Positions 20,629-32,861 of a stretch of DNA of 64,000 nt are shown here, in pieces. Source of the stretch: Steromphala cineraria (Eukaryota; Mollusca; Gastropoda; Trochida; Trochidae); NCBI GenBank assembly GCA_916613615.1, contig OU744720.1:1777749-1841748 (forward strand). Direction: 5' to 3'. Made by a program: the position numbers and the translations under genes. Position 1 is the first letter of the stretch, and each line of letters begins with the position of its first letter. Under the pieces are notes generated by a model. That model saw only the letters and a program-made list of their open reading frames with translations. It made no database searches and was not told the DNA's origin.

Positions 20629-21058
20629 CTGTTCCCAGGAGAGGGAGAACCACGCTGTGAAGTTTGAGGTTTTCAGAAGCTTCAAATATATTGCTGTAGA
20701 GATATTCCATAATTTTGATAACCCAATCGGCGGATTTCATGTTGATGACAGTACCATCCAAGACAGCATGCAGCACATATCTGAAGTTAAGTTGATTCCA
20801 TGCACTGTTGGGCTCTCCTAGAAATGAAGATAATACTTTCCCAAACTCCAACCCTTTTCTGAGGTTTCTCTTGAGTTCCTCTCTAATAGATCTAAATTTG
20901 GGAAATGCTTTTATCAAAGACGTTGTAACAATACTTTCTCTCTCTAAGTCTGTTTCTTCTTTAGTCACCACGGCATCAGCTGACACTGTGGCTATGTCCC
21001 TGTTAACGAATCTCACATTCAGTATTGGTTTGTTGGAAGCAGAAATGTCCAGGCGACT
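20629..21058 (-). CDS. macrodomain first-half exon, cassette 3
   Basis: This encodes the first two thirds of a divergent macrodomain: RFVNRDIATVSADAVVT is the opening strand and loop, YVLHAVLDGTV the central strand, and SVVLPLLGTG the conserved strand-loop before the ligand pocket. The exon ends at 20629 with ACAG followed by the donor GTATGT, phase 1. It joins the exon at 12729, after a 7.9 kb intron, to read LPLLGTGASQTD. The 430 bp start shown follows TTTTCTTACAG; an alternative acceptor at 21081 (CCACAAG) adds 23 bases and makes the phase fit the preceding cassette. The NAAN and GGG loops of catalytic macrodomains are not evident, so binding or scaffolding is likelier than hydrolysis. Confidence 0.7.
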
Positions 21059-21220
21059 CTGTAAGAAAATGTTATACTGACCTTGTGGCATAATATGATA
21101 CAGTTTACTTAACAACAATAATTTAAGCAATAGGACATGAATACGTCGCTTCCAATGACATGTGCATATATACTTCTTATTGTAAATCGTTTTCTAAAGT
21201 TGAATATTAACAGATTGAAT

Positions 21221-22105
21221 GAAAATAGAGCCATTGCCTCTGTAACTCATCAAGCTTCATATCCATTTTGCCTAGGGTGTGACTAGTGTGGTTTCCCCCT
21301 TAGTAGGGCCATACAGGCTATTTAGTATAACCCTCAATAGTCTAGGAGTCTGCACACAAGGTTTCAGCTTCCTAGGCCTTTTGCTTGTGGAGAAGAAAAT
21401 GAAAATAGGTTTTAAGGGTGTGGCCCCTGAGGACCTTATTAGGGTAAACAAGGCCACAGGGCCACCAAAGCTACAATCTATAATCTTCACTAGCCAAGGT
21501 GTCTGTACACAAAGTTTCAGCTTTTGTAGGCCTAATGCTTCTGGAGATAAATATGAAAACAGGGCCACCAAAGCTACAGTATGATTTATAATCCTTTCTA
21601 GTCAAGGCGTCTGTACAAAAAGTTTAAGCTTTCTAGGCTTTACACTTCTGAAGAAGATGAAAATAGGTTTTAAGGGCATATCATAAAGCTACAATTTGTA
21701 ATTCTTACTAGTCTGCAAGAGCCCCTGCAAACGGTTCACTTCTACCCAACTGTGGAACGATGCGACAACTTGCCAAAGCCCAATACAATATGAACTCTGT
21801 GTATCTATGTTGCTCCAAATATCATGTTTGCTGTTACAACTACTATACATACCTTTCATCTCTAACTAATATGATATTTCTCTGTTACTAAATTAACCAC
21901 CTTTTCAATGTACATACTCTCGCTGTCTTATGATGTAAAATACATCTAATCTCCTATCATGGAGGAAATAAAGATGATGATGATGATGATGATGATGGAG
22001 TCTGTACACAAAGTTTCAGCTTTCTAGGCCTTTTGGTTAGGGAGAAGAAGATGAAAATAGCTTTAAAAGGCGTTGCCTCTGTGGCCCTTTTAAGGCTTCT
22101 TTGCA
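21221..22105 (+). repeat. tandem-core dispersed repeat, 3' end missing
   Basis: The 5' end GAAAATAGAGCCATTGCCTC is followed by several diverged units with AAGTTTCAGCTTTCTAGGCC and GGAGAAGAAGATGAAAAT. The 3' end of the family is absent. A (GAT)n microsatellite is embedded at 21973-21998. It lies in the intron between cassette 2 and cassette 3. Confidence 0.65.
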
Positions 22106-22451
22106 ATTTTGTTTGAAAAGAACACATACACAGCCAAGTTCCTAAATATAGTCAAGTTGTCGACAGAAATCAAATATTAATTTAATATTCGCCACTCGTT
22201 TAATACTGGCTCTACCCCGTCACACGATGAGAGATAAATGATGTCACACACGAAACAAAAGATATCGTCTATTCATATATCATATACAAACAGGGTAATA
22301 GGCAGAACATATTAGGAGGAAATGAAATTCATCTTCAATTAAATCATCCGTACAAATGTACCAAAACCTAAGAGGTTTTGGCTTATTCATATATCTAGCA
22401 GTTTAAATATTTAACTGATGAAACTGAAGCAAAACTATGTAAGAACAATAC

Positions 22452-22667
22452 TTTCCATCGACTCAATAGGCTGTCCATCTATCAGAAGTCTGTGAAACGT
22501 TCCTTTAGTTTTGCTCTGCCACTCAAAGACTAACAGTTGTTTCGCACGGTTCAGAAAGACCTCGTCAGTGCACACAACCATCAGGTCGGTGAGGTACTCA
22601 AAGAGGGTGTTCACAATGGACTTGGCCAGGGCTTCAATAGCGGGGGAGGAGTCGGTTTGAGATGCGC
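22452..22667 (-). CDS. macrodomain second-half exon, cassette 2
   Basis: A 216 bp exon with acceptor CTTTAG just upstream of 22667 and donor GTATTG after 22452. It encodes ASQTDSSPAIEALAKSIVNT, then FEYLTDLMVVCTDEVFLNRA and FEWQSKTKGT, the last helix and strand of a macrodomain, ending QPIESME. The frame is open throughout. It joins the exon at 24455-24884 in phase 1 and itself ends in phase 1. The equivalent cassette-3 sequence is fused to the RING-coding region. Confidence 0.7.
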
Positions 22668-22854
22668 CTAAAGAAATACCATCATCAACGTGAAATGAAA
22701 TGAAATGAGTAAAATAATCAGATACATGAATTTAACCAATGTTGCTTTACTTCGAAGGTATTTCATTCATTGAATCAAGACAAAAATAAATTTTTGATAA
22801 AACGCTAACTTAACTTGAGAGTATGGAACCAAAGTAAGTGAAAATACCATACAG

Positions 22855-23309
22855 AAGTGTTTGCAAGTAATGTGGCAATGTCCCCCGCTGCTTGGAAATT
22901 GCGATAGCATTGTCACAATAAGTCAATGGTTCAAGAGAAATGGCATTAACAAGAGTTTCAAAAGTGGTCAAAGTGCCGTTGTGACCGTGAAAATAAGGTC
23001 TAGGTCATCCAAAGTGACTGGTGTCTGCATAATTCCCCAATGTAGTCTCTGAGCATATTCGAACACATTTGGTGCAGTGGTTTATGAGATATCAAGTAAA
23101 CAAGTGTTTCAAGAGTAGTCAAAGTGTCGTTGTGACCTTGAACATAAGGTCAAGGTCACTAAAAGTGACTTGTGTTTGCATAATCCCTCAAGTGAGGCTC
23201 TGGCCAAATTTGAAGACATTGGGTGTAACGGTTTTCGAGATATCGCGTTAACAAGGAACCCGACACCGCTGAATGCAATGTCCCCCGTTCCGCGTTGCGG
23301 CGGGGGACA
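22855..23309 (+). repeat. GTCCCCC-ended tandem-core repeat (copy in cassette 2)
   Basis: The left end has AATGTCCCCCGCTGC and the right end GCGGCGGGGGACAATT, forming short inverted ends. Inside are two diverged units of roughly 195 bases that share AAGTGTCGTTGTGACCTTGA and AAGGTCAAGGTCACTAAA. Cassette 3 has the uninterrupted sequence CCATACATTATCATACATAT at 19979-19998, which is the empty site. Confidence 0.75.
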
Positions 23310-24454
23310 ATTATCATACATATCATATTATCAGATATCATCTATTTCTTGAAGTTTGTAACTCTAAAAATACTGTGTAGTTGGGTCGTTTATTTCATTA
23401 AACCCCATGCAATCATTATTTCGTATATCCAGCAAACCAAGTGACTCTCGTCCGCCATATGCAGATCAAAAGTACTCATGGAAATATAAATAAAATGGTT
23501 TTGGCATTTATTTCTTTATTACTTGACAACTATATGTTGTCCAAATACGATGTTTTTCTCAACTCGGCCTTATTAAAACGAAGCCAAATTATAATTTATG
23601 TTCCCTTTTGACAGATAAAATGCCAAAATGTGCATATTTGCACAAAAAAATTGAAACATATTATAGCATACATCATCTTCAGCAATGCATGTGACGATAA
23701 ACCTACAACGCTCTTTTCACTGGAATTTACAGTTATACGTGCGTTGCCACAGCAACTCTGCAATTGGCAACTAAAATCATGAATAAACTCGCAAGAACAG
23801 TAGTTTGTTATACGCTTTTATGTCTGTAAACAAAGAAGAAAACCATCTTCTTTTTTCAATTTTCTTTTGAATTTATCAGTTCATTAGGTAGAATCTGTAG
23901 ATGAAATAAGATGGATAAATAATGTAAATTAAACATAGCTTTTTCCCGAACCGGGCTGAGATTACAGCTCATTTACATAGGCCGACTATAGCCTGCATCA
24001 TATACATACATTTCGACTTAAAACAAATTTTGAGGCGTAAAACTGACACGTATTCCTCTCCTGTAAAGTCACATATTTTGAGGGATTTTACAAAAACTGT
24101 CTGAAACAAAAGCTGGGAAAAACAATTGTGAATGGATATTCAGAATTCAAATTTCAAGCTTGTTAGAAATGCAGAAATAATCGCCGAAATATTTATATTT
24201 CCCTGAGTACTATAGTACTACCGGATGAAAGGATGCAGGGTCTCGAACCATTTAATTCATTATTCTGAATAACAACATTTCATTAACTAAATGCATGCAC
24301 GTCATGAAATACGAACAACAGAAGCATTGGGTATGGTTGGATCTCTGTTGATTCAAAACGCTGATAGGTGGAGGATGATGAGCACTTAAGACCATGGACA
24401 ATAAAATACGTCATGTTAACCTATCAAACAAACATCACGCTACATTCTACATAC
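23310..24454. other. intron of cassette 2, nothing recognised
   Basis: AT-rich intronic sequence repeated at about 26980-28069 in cassette 1; cassette 3 lacks roughly 0.9 kb of it. No internal exon or RNA gene was seen. Confidence 0.5.
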
Positions 24455-24884
24455 CTGTTCCCAGGAGAGGGAGAGCCACGCTGTGAAGTTTGAGGTTTTC
24501 AGAAGCTTCAAATATATTGCTGTAGAGATATTCCATATTTTTAATAACCCAATCGGTGGAATTCTTGTTAGTTACTGTACAATCTAAGAAAGCATACAGC
24601 ACATATCTGAAGTTAAGTTGATTCCGTGCACTGTTAGGCTCTCCTAGAAATGAAGATAATACTTTCCCAAACACCAACTCTTTTCTGTTTGTTCGCTTGA
24701 GTTCCTCTCTAATAGATCTGAATTTCGGAAATGCTTTTATCAAAGACGTTGTAACAATACTTTTTCTCTCCAAGTCTGGATCTTCATCAGTCACGACGGC
24801 ATCAGCTGACACTGTAGTAATGTCCCTGTTCACGAATCTCACGTTTGGTGTTTGTTTGTTGCAAGCAGAAATGTCCAGGCGACT
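24455..24884 (-). CDS. macrodomain first-half exon, cassette 2
   Basis: A 430 bp exon homologous to 20629-21058 and open throughout. It reads RFVNRDITTVSADAVVTDED, then FGKVLSSFLGEPNSARNQ, YVLYAFLDCTVT and SVALPLLGTG. The donor is GTATGT after ACAG. An upstream acceptor after CCACAAG at 24907 would add 23 bases, giving a 669 bp two-exon cassette (223 codons) in symmetric phase 1. Differences from the other two copies are mostly conservative substitutions, suggesting the protein is still under constraint. Confidence 0.7.
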
Positions 24885-25041
24885 CTGTAAGAAAATGTAA
24901 GACTGACCTTGTGGCATAATATTATACAGTTCCCTTAACAACAATAATTTAAGCAATAGGACATGAATACGTCGCTTCCAATGACATGTGCTTATATACT
25001 TCATATTTTAAATCGTTTTCTAAAGTTGAATATTTACAGAT

Positions 25042-25812
25042 TGAATGAAAATAGAGCCATTGCCTCTGTAACTCATCAAGCTTCATATCCATTTTGCCTA
25101 AGGGTGTGGCAAGTGTGGTTCCCCGCTTAGTAGGGGCCACAGGTTCACCAAATGTACAATTTAGAATCCTCCTTTTTCTAACTTAAGAGTCTGAATACAA
25201 AGTGTAAGCTTTCTAGGCCTTAAGCTCTTTGAGAAAAAGATAAGAGTAGGTTTTAAGGGTAGGATCTTTATCAGGGGCCACATGGCCATACAAGCTATAA
25301 AGTATAACCCTCAATATTCAAGGAGTCTGCACACAATGTTTCAGCTTTCTAGGCCTTTTGCATCTGGAGAAGAAGATGAAAATAGGTTTTAAGGGTGTGG
25401 CCCCTGAGGTCCTTATTAGGGTAAACAGGGCCTCAATGCCACAGGGGGCCACAAAGGCTACAATCTATAATCTTCAATAGCCAAGGTGTCTGTACATACA
25501 GTTTCAGCTTTTGTAGCCCTAATGCGTTTGGAGAAAGAATTGAAAACAGGGCCACCAAAGCTACAGTATGATTTATAATCCTCACTAGTCAAGGCGTCTG
25601 TACACAAAGTTTCAGCTTTCTAGGCCTTATGCTTCTGGAGAAGAAGATGAAAATAGGTTTTATGGGCATATCATAAAGCTGCAATTGATAATCCTTACTA
25701 GTCAAGGAGTCTTTACACAAAGTTTCAGCTGTCTAGGCCTTTTGGTTCCGGAGAAGAAGATGAAAATGGGTTTAAAAGGCGTGGCCTCTGTGGCCCTTAA
25801 TTAGGCTTCTTC
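25042..25812 (+). repeat. tandem-core dispersed repeat, duplicated copy
   Basis: The 5' end and unit order are the same as at 21221-22105, consistent with the 3.67 kb segmental duplication. Small indels distinguish the copies, including loss of the (GAT)n run. It lies in the intron between cassette 1 and cassette 2. Confidence 0.65.
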
Positions 25813-26121
25813 GAAGATTGTTTGAAAGGAACACATACACAGCCATGTTCCTTAATATAGTCAAGTTGTCGACAGACATCAAATAATTAAAGTAATATGC
25901 TTCACTCGCTAAAATAGCGACTCTACCCAGTCACACGATAAGAGATAAATGATATCACACACGAAACAAAAGATATCGTCTATTCATATATAATATACGA
26001 ACAGGGTCATATGCAGGACATATTAAGAGGAAATGATAAAAGAGGTGTTGGCTTATTCATTTATCTAGCAGTTTCAATATTTAACTCATGAAACTGAAGC
26101 AAAACTGTGTAAGAGCAATAC

Positions 26122-26337
26122 TTTCCATCGACTCAATAGGCTGTCCATCTATCAGAAGTCTGTGATTCCTTCCTTTAGTTTTGCTCTGCCACTCAAAGAC
26201 TAACTGTTGTTTTGCACGGTTCAGAAAGACCTCGTCAGTACACACAACCATCAGGTCGGTGAGGCCCACAAAGTAAGTGTTCACAATGGACTTGGCCAGG
26301 GCTTCAATAGCGGGGGAGGAGTCGGTTTGAGATGCGC
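26122..26337 (-). CDS. macrodomain second-half exon, cassette 1
   Basis: A 216 bp exon with the same acceptor (CTTTAG) and donor (GTATTG) as cassette 2. It encodes ASQTDSSPAIEALAKSIVNT, then FVGLTDLMVVCTDEVFLNRA and FEWQSKTKGRN, ending QPIESME in phase 1. Reading past the donor gives a short tail and a stop, so splicing is needed to continue. It joins the exon at 28070-28499 across a 1.7 kb intron. Confidence 0.7.
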
Positions 26338-26524
26338 CTAAAGAAATACCATTATCAACGTGAAATGAAATGAAATGAGTAAAATAATCAGATACATGAA
26401 TTTAACCAATGTTGCTTTACTTCGAAGGTATTTCATTCATTGAATCAAGACAAAAATAAATTTTTGATAAAACGCTAACTTAACTTGAGAGTATGGAACC
26501 AAAGTAAGTGAAAATACCATACAG

Positions 26525-26979
26525 AAGTGTTTGCAAGTAATGTGGCAATGTCCCCCGCTGCTTGGAAATTGCGATAGCATTGTCACAATAAGTCAATGGT
26601 TCAAGAGAAATGGCATTAACAAGAGTTTCAAAAGTGGTCAAAGTGCCGTTGTGACCGTGAAAATAAGGTCTAGGTCATCCAAAGTGACTGGTGTCTGCAT
26701 AATTCCCCAATGTAGTCTCTGACCAAATTCGAACACATTTGGTGCAGTGGTTTATGAGATATAAAGTAAACAAGTGTTTTAAGAGTGGTCAAAGTGTCGT
26801 TGTGACCTTGAACATAAGGTCAAGGTCACTAAAAGTGACTTGTGTTTGCATAATCCCTCAAGTGAGGCTCTGGCCAAATTTGAAGACATTGGGTGTAACG
26901 GTTTTTGAGATTTCGCGTTATCAAGGAACCGGACGCCGCTGAATGCAATGTCCCCCGTTCCGCGTTGCGGCGGGGGACA
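26525..26979 (+). repeat. GTCCCCC-ended tandem-core repeat (copy in cassette 1)
   Basis: A close copy of 22855-23309 at an offset of 3,670 bases with only scattered changes. Its presence in cassettes 1 and 2 but not in cassette 3 shows that it inserted before the 3.67 kb duplication and after cassette 3 split off. Confidence 0.75.
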
Positions 26980-28069
26980 ATTATCATACATATCATATTA
27001 TCAGATATCATCTATTTCTTGAAGTTTGTAACTCTAAAAATACTGTGTAGTTGGGTCGTTTATTTCATTAAACCCCATGCAATCATTATTTCGTATATCC
27101 AGCAAACCAAGTGACTCTCGTCCGCCATATGCAGATCAAAAGTACTCACGGAAATAAAATGTTTTTGGGCGTTTATTTTGTTGTTACTTGACAACTTTAT
27201 GTTGTTTAAATACGATGTTTTTCTCAACTCGGCCTTATTAAAACAAAGCCAAATTATAATTAATGTTCCCTTTTGACAGATAAAATGCCAAAATTTGCAT
27301 ATTTGCAAAAAAAAATTGAAACATGTTATAGCATACATCACCTTCAGCAATGCATGTGACGATAAACCTACAACGCTCTTTTCACTGGAATTTACATTTA
27401 TACGTGCGTTGCCACAGCAACTCTGCAATTGGCAACTAAAATCATGAATAAACTCGCAAGAACAGTAGTTTGTAACACGCGTTTATGTCTGTAAAGATAG
27501 AAGAAAGCCACGTACTTTTTCCAATTTTCTTATGAATTTATCAGTTCATTAGGTAGAATCTGTAGATGAAATAAGATGGATAAATAATGTAAATTAAACA
27601 TAGCTTTTTACCGAACCGGGCTGAGATTACAGCTCATTTACAAAAATTTTGAGGCGTGAAAATGACACGTATTCCTCTCCTGTAAAGTCACATATTTTGA
27701 GGGATTTTACAAAAAACTGTATGAAACAAAAGCTGGGAAAAACAATTGTGAATGGATATTCAGAATTCAAATTTCAAGCTTGTTAGAAATAAAGAAATAA
27801 TCGCCGAAATATTTCTATTTCTCTGAGTACTATAGTACTACCGGATGAAAGGATGCAGGTTCTCGAACCATTTGATTCATTATTCTGAATAACAACATTT
27901 CATTAACTAAATGCATGCACGTCATGAAATACGAACAACAGAGGGTATGGTTGGATCTTTGTTGATTCAAAACGCTGATAGGTGGAGGATGATGAGCACT
28001 TTAAACACTTATAAAATCAAATACGTCATGTTAACCTAGCACACAAATATCACCCTACATTCTACATAC
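26980..28069. other. intron of cassette 1, nothing recognised
   Basis: Homologous to 23310-24454 with small indels. The minus-strand frame at 27428-27060 has no recognised domain and is probably chance. Confidence 0.5.
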
Positions 28070-28499
28070 CTGTTCCCAGGAGAGGGAGAGCCACGCTGTG
28101 AAGTTTGAGGTTTTCAGAAGCTTCAAATATATTGCTGTAGAGAAGTTCCATATTTGTGATAACCAAATCGGCGGATTCCTTGTCGATGACAGTACCATCC
28201 AAGACAACATGCAGCACATATCTGAAGTTAAGTTGATTCCGTGCACTGTGAGGCTCTCCTAGAAATGAAGATAATACTTTCCCAAACACCAACTCTTTTC
28301 TGTTTGTTCGCTTGAGTTCCTCTCTAATAGATCTGAATTTCGGAAATGCTTTTATCAAAGACGTTGTAACAATACTTTTTCTCTCCAAGTCTGGATCTTC
28401 ACCAGTCACCACGGCATCAGCTGACACTGTGGCTATGTCCCTATTCACGAATCTCACATTCAGTATTGGTTTGTTGCAAGCAGACATGTCCAGGCGACT
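28070..28499 (-). CDS. macrodomain first-half exon, cassette 1 (array edge)
   Basis: A 430 bp homologue of the other two first-half exons, open throughout, with RFVNRDIATVSADAVVTGED, FGKVLSSFLGEPHSARNQ, YVLHVVLDGTVID and SVALPLLGTG, and donor GTATGT after ACAG. Similarity to the other copies ends at 28512, inside the 23-base extension, so the CCACAAG acceptor is missing here. The exon may use TTTTCTTACAG, join a different upstream exon, or be a truncated edge copy. No upstream exon is visible before the satellite at 29,512. Confidence 0.62.
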
Positions 28500-29511
28500 C
28501 TGTAAGAAAATGATGTTAAATGGAACAGGATTAGTATGTGTAGGTTATGGGTTTTGCTCTTTTCTTTACTAAAGTGTGTGGGGGGTAGTAAAGTCCAAAA
28601 TATTTTTCATTTTGAGTAGTTCAGGATTAGAATTCCGAAATAAGACTTCCCTTAAAACGGTTAATATAAGCCACACGACTTCAAACCCATGTTCACAGAA
28701 CAGCTGACCTGAACTGATAGCTTTATTAGGGCAGACACTTTATATATTAAAGGCTTTTGTTACTGATTGTTGTGTCGAAAAGATACTGATATAGAATATT
28801 GTTGTAAAAGTACCAGTTATATAATTAATCAAAATGATTATGTTTGCCATTTTCTGAGAGTGACACTTTTTATGATCTTATAAACAGTTATGAAACCTAT
28901 GACTTGATCAATATTCATAAATCTTCAATATTGGTCAGTGGATATATCCTAGCAACTATTTCAAACTTATTATGAAGCAGAGAAAATATAAATATTAAAT
29001 GAATTCCAATGTTGATTCTTGAATTTCTGTTTTTATGCAGCAATCGTATTGTCCGTATATATGCGTTAGTATCCTATTTACCTGTTAATCTCATAGTTCA
29101 GATTCTTCTTTTTCATATATGATGAAATCTATCAACGTTATCTTTATGAGTTATAGATGTGCCTTGTTAGCTTCATACATAGTCAACTTCTTGCTTCCAT
29201 TCTCAAGATTTTCTTATGAAGTGAATTGTCTAACTTAAACTGATAAGTCTCAGATTATATACACAGGATTTTTCAGTTCAGTTGACACAGTTCATTTACA
29301 TGAAAGCATGGATCCACAGGTGAACAGGTAGCTGGTCATGTCTCTCTCACAAGTCATGTTCACCCTCTTCTTGTTGTACTTGAATCCCCCCAGCAAATTC
29401 CTTTTTGTCTACTTGGCACTATCACTCCCTTCACCCATCATAGCTGAACTGACTAAAAATTTTAAACGTTCTAATATATAGTTTTTTTCTTCCCTTCTCA
29501 TCTAACACAAA
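28500..29511. other. unique flank between gene and satellite
   Basis: AT-rich single-copy-looking sequence. I could find no promoter signature or further exon for the minus-strand gene. A pyrimidine-rich stretch around 29480-29520 leads into the satellite. Confidence 0.4.
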
Positions 29512-32500
29512 CATTTCCTCCTACCACATAATAATCCTACTACTCATCATTAACAGTTAACTTCCTACCACATAATAATCCTACTACTCATCATTAACAG
29601 TTAACTTCCTACCACATAATAATCCTACTACTCATCAGTTAACTTCCTGCCACATAATAATCCTACTACTCATCAGTTAACTTCCTGCCACATAATAATC
29701 CTACTACTCATCATTTACAGTTAACTTCCTACCACATAATAATCCTACTACTCATCATTAACAGTTAACTTCCTACCACATAATAATCCTACTACTCATC
29801 ATTAACAGTTAACCTCCTACCACATAATAATCCTACTACTCATCATTAACAGTTAACCTCCTACCACATAATAATCCTACTACTCATCATTAACAGTTAA
29901 CTTCCTACAACATAATAATCCTACTACTCATCATTAACAGTTAACTTCCTACCACATAATAATCCTACTACTCATCATTAACAGTTAACTTCCTACCACA
30001 TAATAATCCTACTACTCATCATTAACAGTTAACCTCCTGCCACATAATAATCCTACTACTCATCATTAACAGTTAACTTCCTACCACATAATAATCCTAC
30101 TACTACTCATTATTAACAGTTAACTTCCTACCACATAATAATCCTACTACTCATCATTAACAGTTAACTTCCTGCCACATAATAATCCTTCTACTCATCA
30201 TTAACAGTTAACTTCCTACCACATAATAATCCTACTACTACTCATTATTAACAGTTAACTTCCTACCACATAATAATCCTACTACTCATCATTAACAGTT
30301 AACTTCCTACCACATAATAATCCTACTACTCATCATTAACAGTTAACTTCCTACCACATAATAATCCTACTACTCATCATTAACAGTTAACTTCCTACCA
30401 CATAATAATCCTACTACTCATCATTAACAGTTAACTTCCTACCACATAATAATCCTACTACTCATCATTAACAGTTAACTTCCTACCACATAATAATCCT
30501 ACTACTCATCATTAACAGTTAACTTCCTACCACATAATAATCCTACTACTCATCATTAACAGTTAACTTCCTACCACATAATAATCCTACTACTCATCAT
30601 TAACAGTTAACCTTCTACCACATAATAATCCTACTACTACTCATTAACAGTTAACTTCCTACCACATAATAATCCTACTACTCATCATTAACAGTTAACT
30701 TCCTACCACATAATAATCCTACTACTACTCATTATTAACAGTTAACTTCCTACCACATAATAATCCTACTACTCATCATTAACAGTTAACTTCCTGCCAC
30801 ATAATAATCCTACTACTACTCATTATTAACAGTTAACTTCCTACCACATAATAATCCTACTACTCATCATTAACAGTTAACTTTCTACCACATAATAATC
30901 CTACTACTCATTATTAACAGTTAACTTCCTACCACATAATAATCCTACTACTCATCATTAACAGTTAACTTCCTACCACATAATAATCCTACTACTACTC
31001 ATTATTAACAGTTAACTTCCTACCACATAATAATCCTACTACTCATCATTAACAGTTAACTTCCTACCACATAATAATCCTACTACTCACCATTAACAGT
31101 TAACTTCCTACCACATAATAATCCTACTACTACTCATTATTAACAGTTAACTTCCTACCACATAATAATCCTACTACTCATCATTAACAGTTAACTTCCT
31201 ACCACATAATAATCCTACTACTCATCATTAACAGTTAACTTCCTACCACATAATAATCCTACTACTCATCATTAAGCGTTAACTTCCTACCACATAATAA
31301 TCCTACTACTCATCATTAACAGTTAACTTCCTACCACATAATAATCCTACTACTCATCATTAACAGTTAACCTCCTACCACATAATAATCCTACTACTCA
31401 TCATTAACAGTTAACCTCCTACCACATAATAATCCTACTACTCATCATTAACAGTTAACTTCCTACCACATAATAATCCTACTACTCATCATTAACAGTT
31501 AACTTCCTACCACATAATAATCCTACTACTCATCATTAACAGTTAACTTCCTACCACATAATAATCCTACTACTCATCAGTTAACTTCCTGCCACATAAT
31601 AATCCTACTACTCATCATTTACAGTTAACTTCCTACCACATAATAATCCTACTACTCATCATTAACAGTTAACTTCCTACCACATAATAATCCTACTACT
31701 CATCATTAACAGTTAACTTCCTACAACATAATAATCCTACTACTCATCATTAACAGTTAACTTCCTACCACATAATAATCCTACTACTCATCATTAACAG
31801 TTAACCTCCTACCACATAATAATCCTACTACTCATCATTAACAGTTAACCTCCTACCACATAATAATCCTACTACTCATCATTAACAGTTAACTTCCTAC
31901 CACATAATAATCCTACTACTCATCATTAACAGTTAACTTCCTACCACATAATAATCCTACTACTCATCATTAACAGTTAACTTCCTACAACATAATAATC
32001 CTACTACTCATCATTAACAGTTAACTTCCTACCACATAATAATCCTACTACTCATCATTAACAGTTAACCTCCTACCACATAATAATCCTACTACTCATC
32101 ATTAACAGTTAACTTCCTACCACATAATAATCCTTCTACTCATCATTAACAGTTAACCTTCTACCACATAATAATCCTACTACTACTCATTAACAGTTAA
32201 CTTCCTACCACATAATAATCCTACTACTCATCATTAACAGTTAACTTCCTACCACATAATAATCCTACTACTACTCATTATTAACAGTTAACTTCCTACC
32301 ACATAATAATCCTACTACTCATCATTAACAGTTAACTTCCTGCCACATAATAATCCTACTACTACTCATTATTAACAGTTAACTTCCTACCACATAATAA
32401 TCCTACTACTCATCATTAACAGTTAACTTCCTACCACATAATAATCCTACTACTCATTATAAACAGTTAACTTCCTACCACATAATAATCCTACTACTCA

Positions 32501-32861
32501 TCATTAACAGTTAACTTCCTACCACATAATAATCCTACTACTAGTCATTATTAACAGTTAACTTCCTACCACATAATAATCCTACTACTCATCATTAACA
32601 GTTAACTTCCTACCACATAATAATCCTACTACTCATCATTAACAGTTAACTTCCTACCACATAATAATCCTACTACTCATCATTAACAGTTAACTTCCTA
32701 CCACATAATAATCCTACTACTCATCATTAACAGTTAACTTCCTACCACATAATAATCCTACTACTCATCATTAACAGTTAACCTTCTACCACATAATAAT
32801 CCTACTACTACTCATTAACAGTTAACTTCCTACCACATAATAATCCTACTACTCATCATTA

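Larger units (their letters stand above)
20629..28512. repeat. tandem segmental duplication, about 3.67 kb period
   Basis: Two full segments (about 20629-24454 and 24455-28069) and a short third start (28070-28512) carry the same order of first-half exon, tandem-core repeat, second-half exon, GTCCCCC-ended repeat and AT-rich intron. Homologous points are 3,670 bases apart (for example 22861 and 26531, 23309 and 26979). Similarity at the right edge ends at 28512, within the sequence just upstream of the third first-half exon. Confidence 0.85.

Noticed and set aside
27060..27428. 122-codon minus-strand frame in the cassette-1 intron
   Set aside because: The equivalent stretch in cassette 2 is not open to the same extent and the frame has no recognisable domain. 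It is treated as chance.
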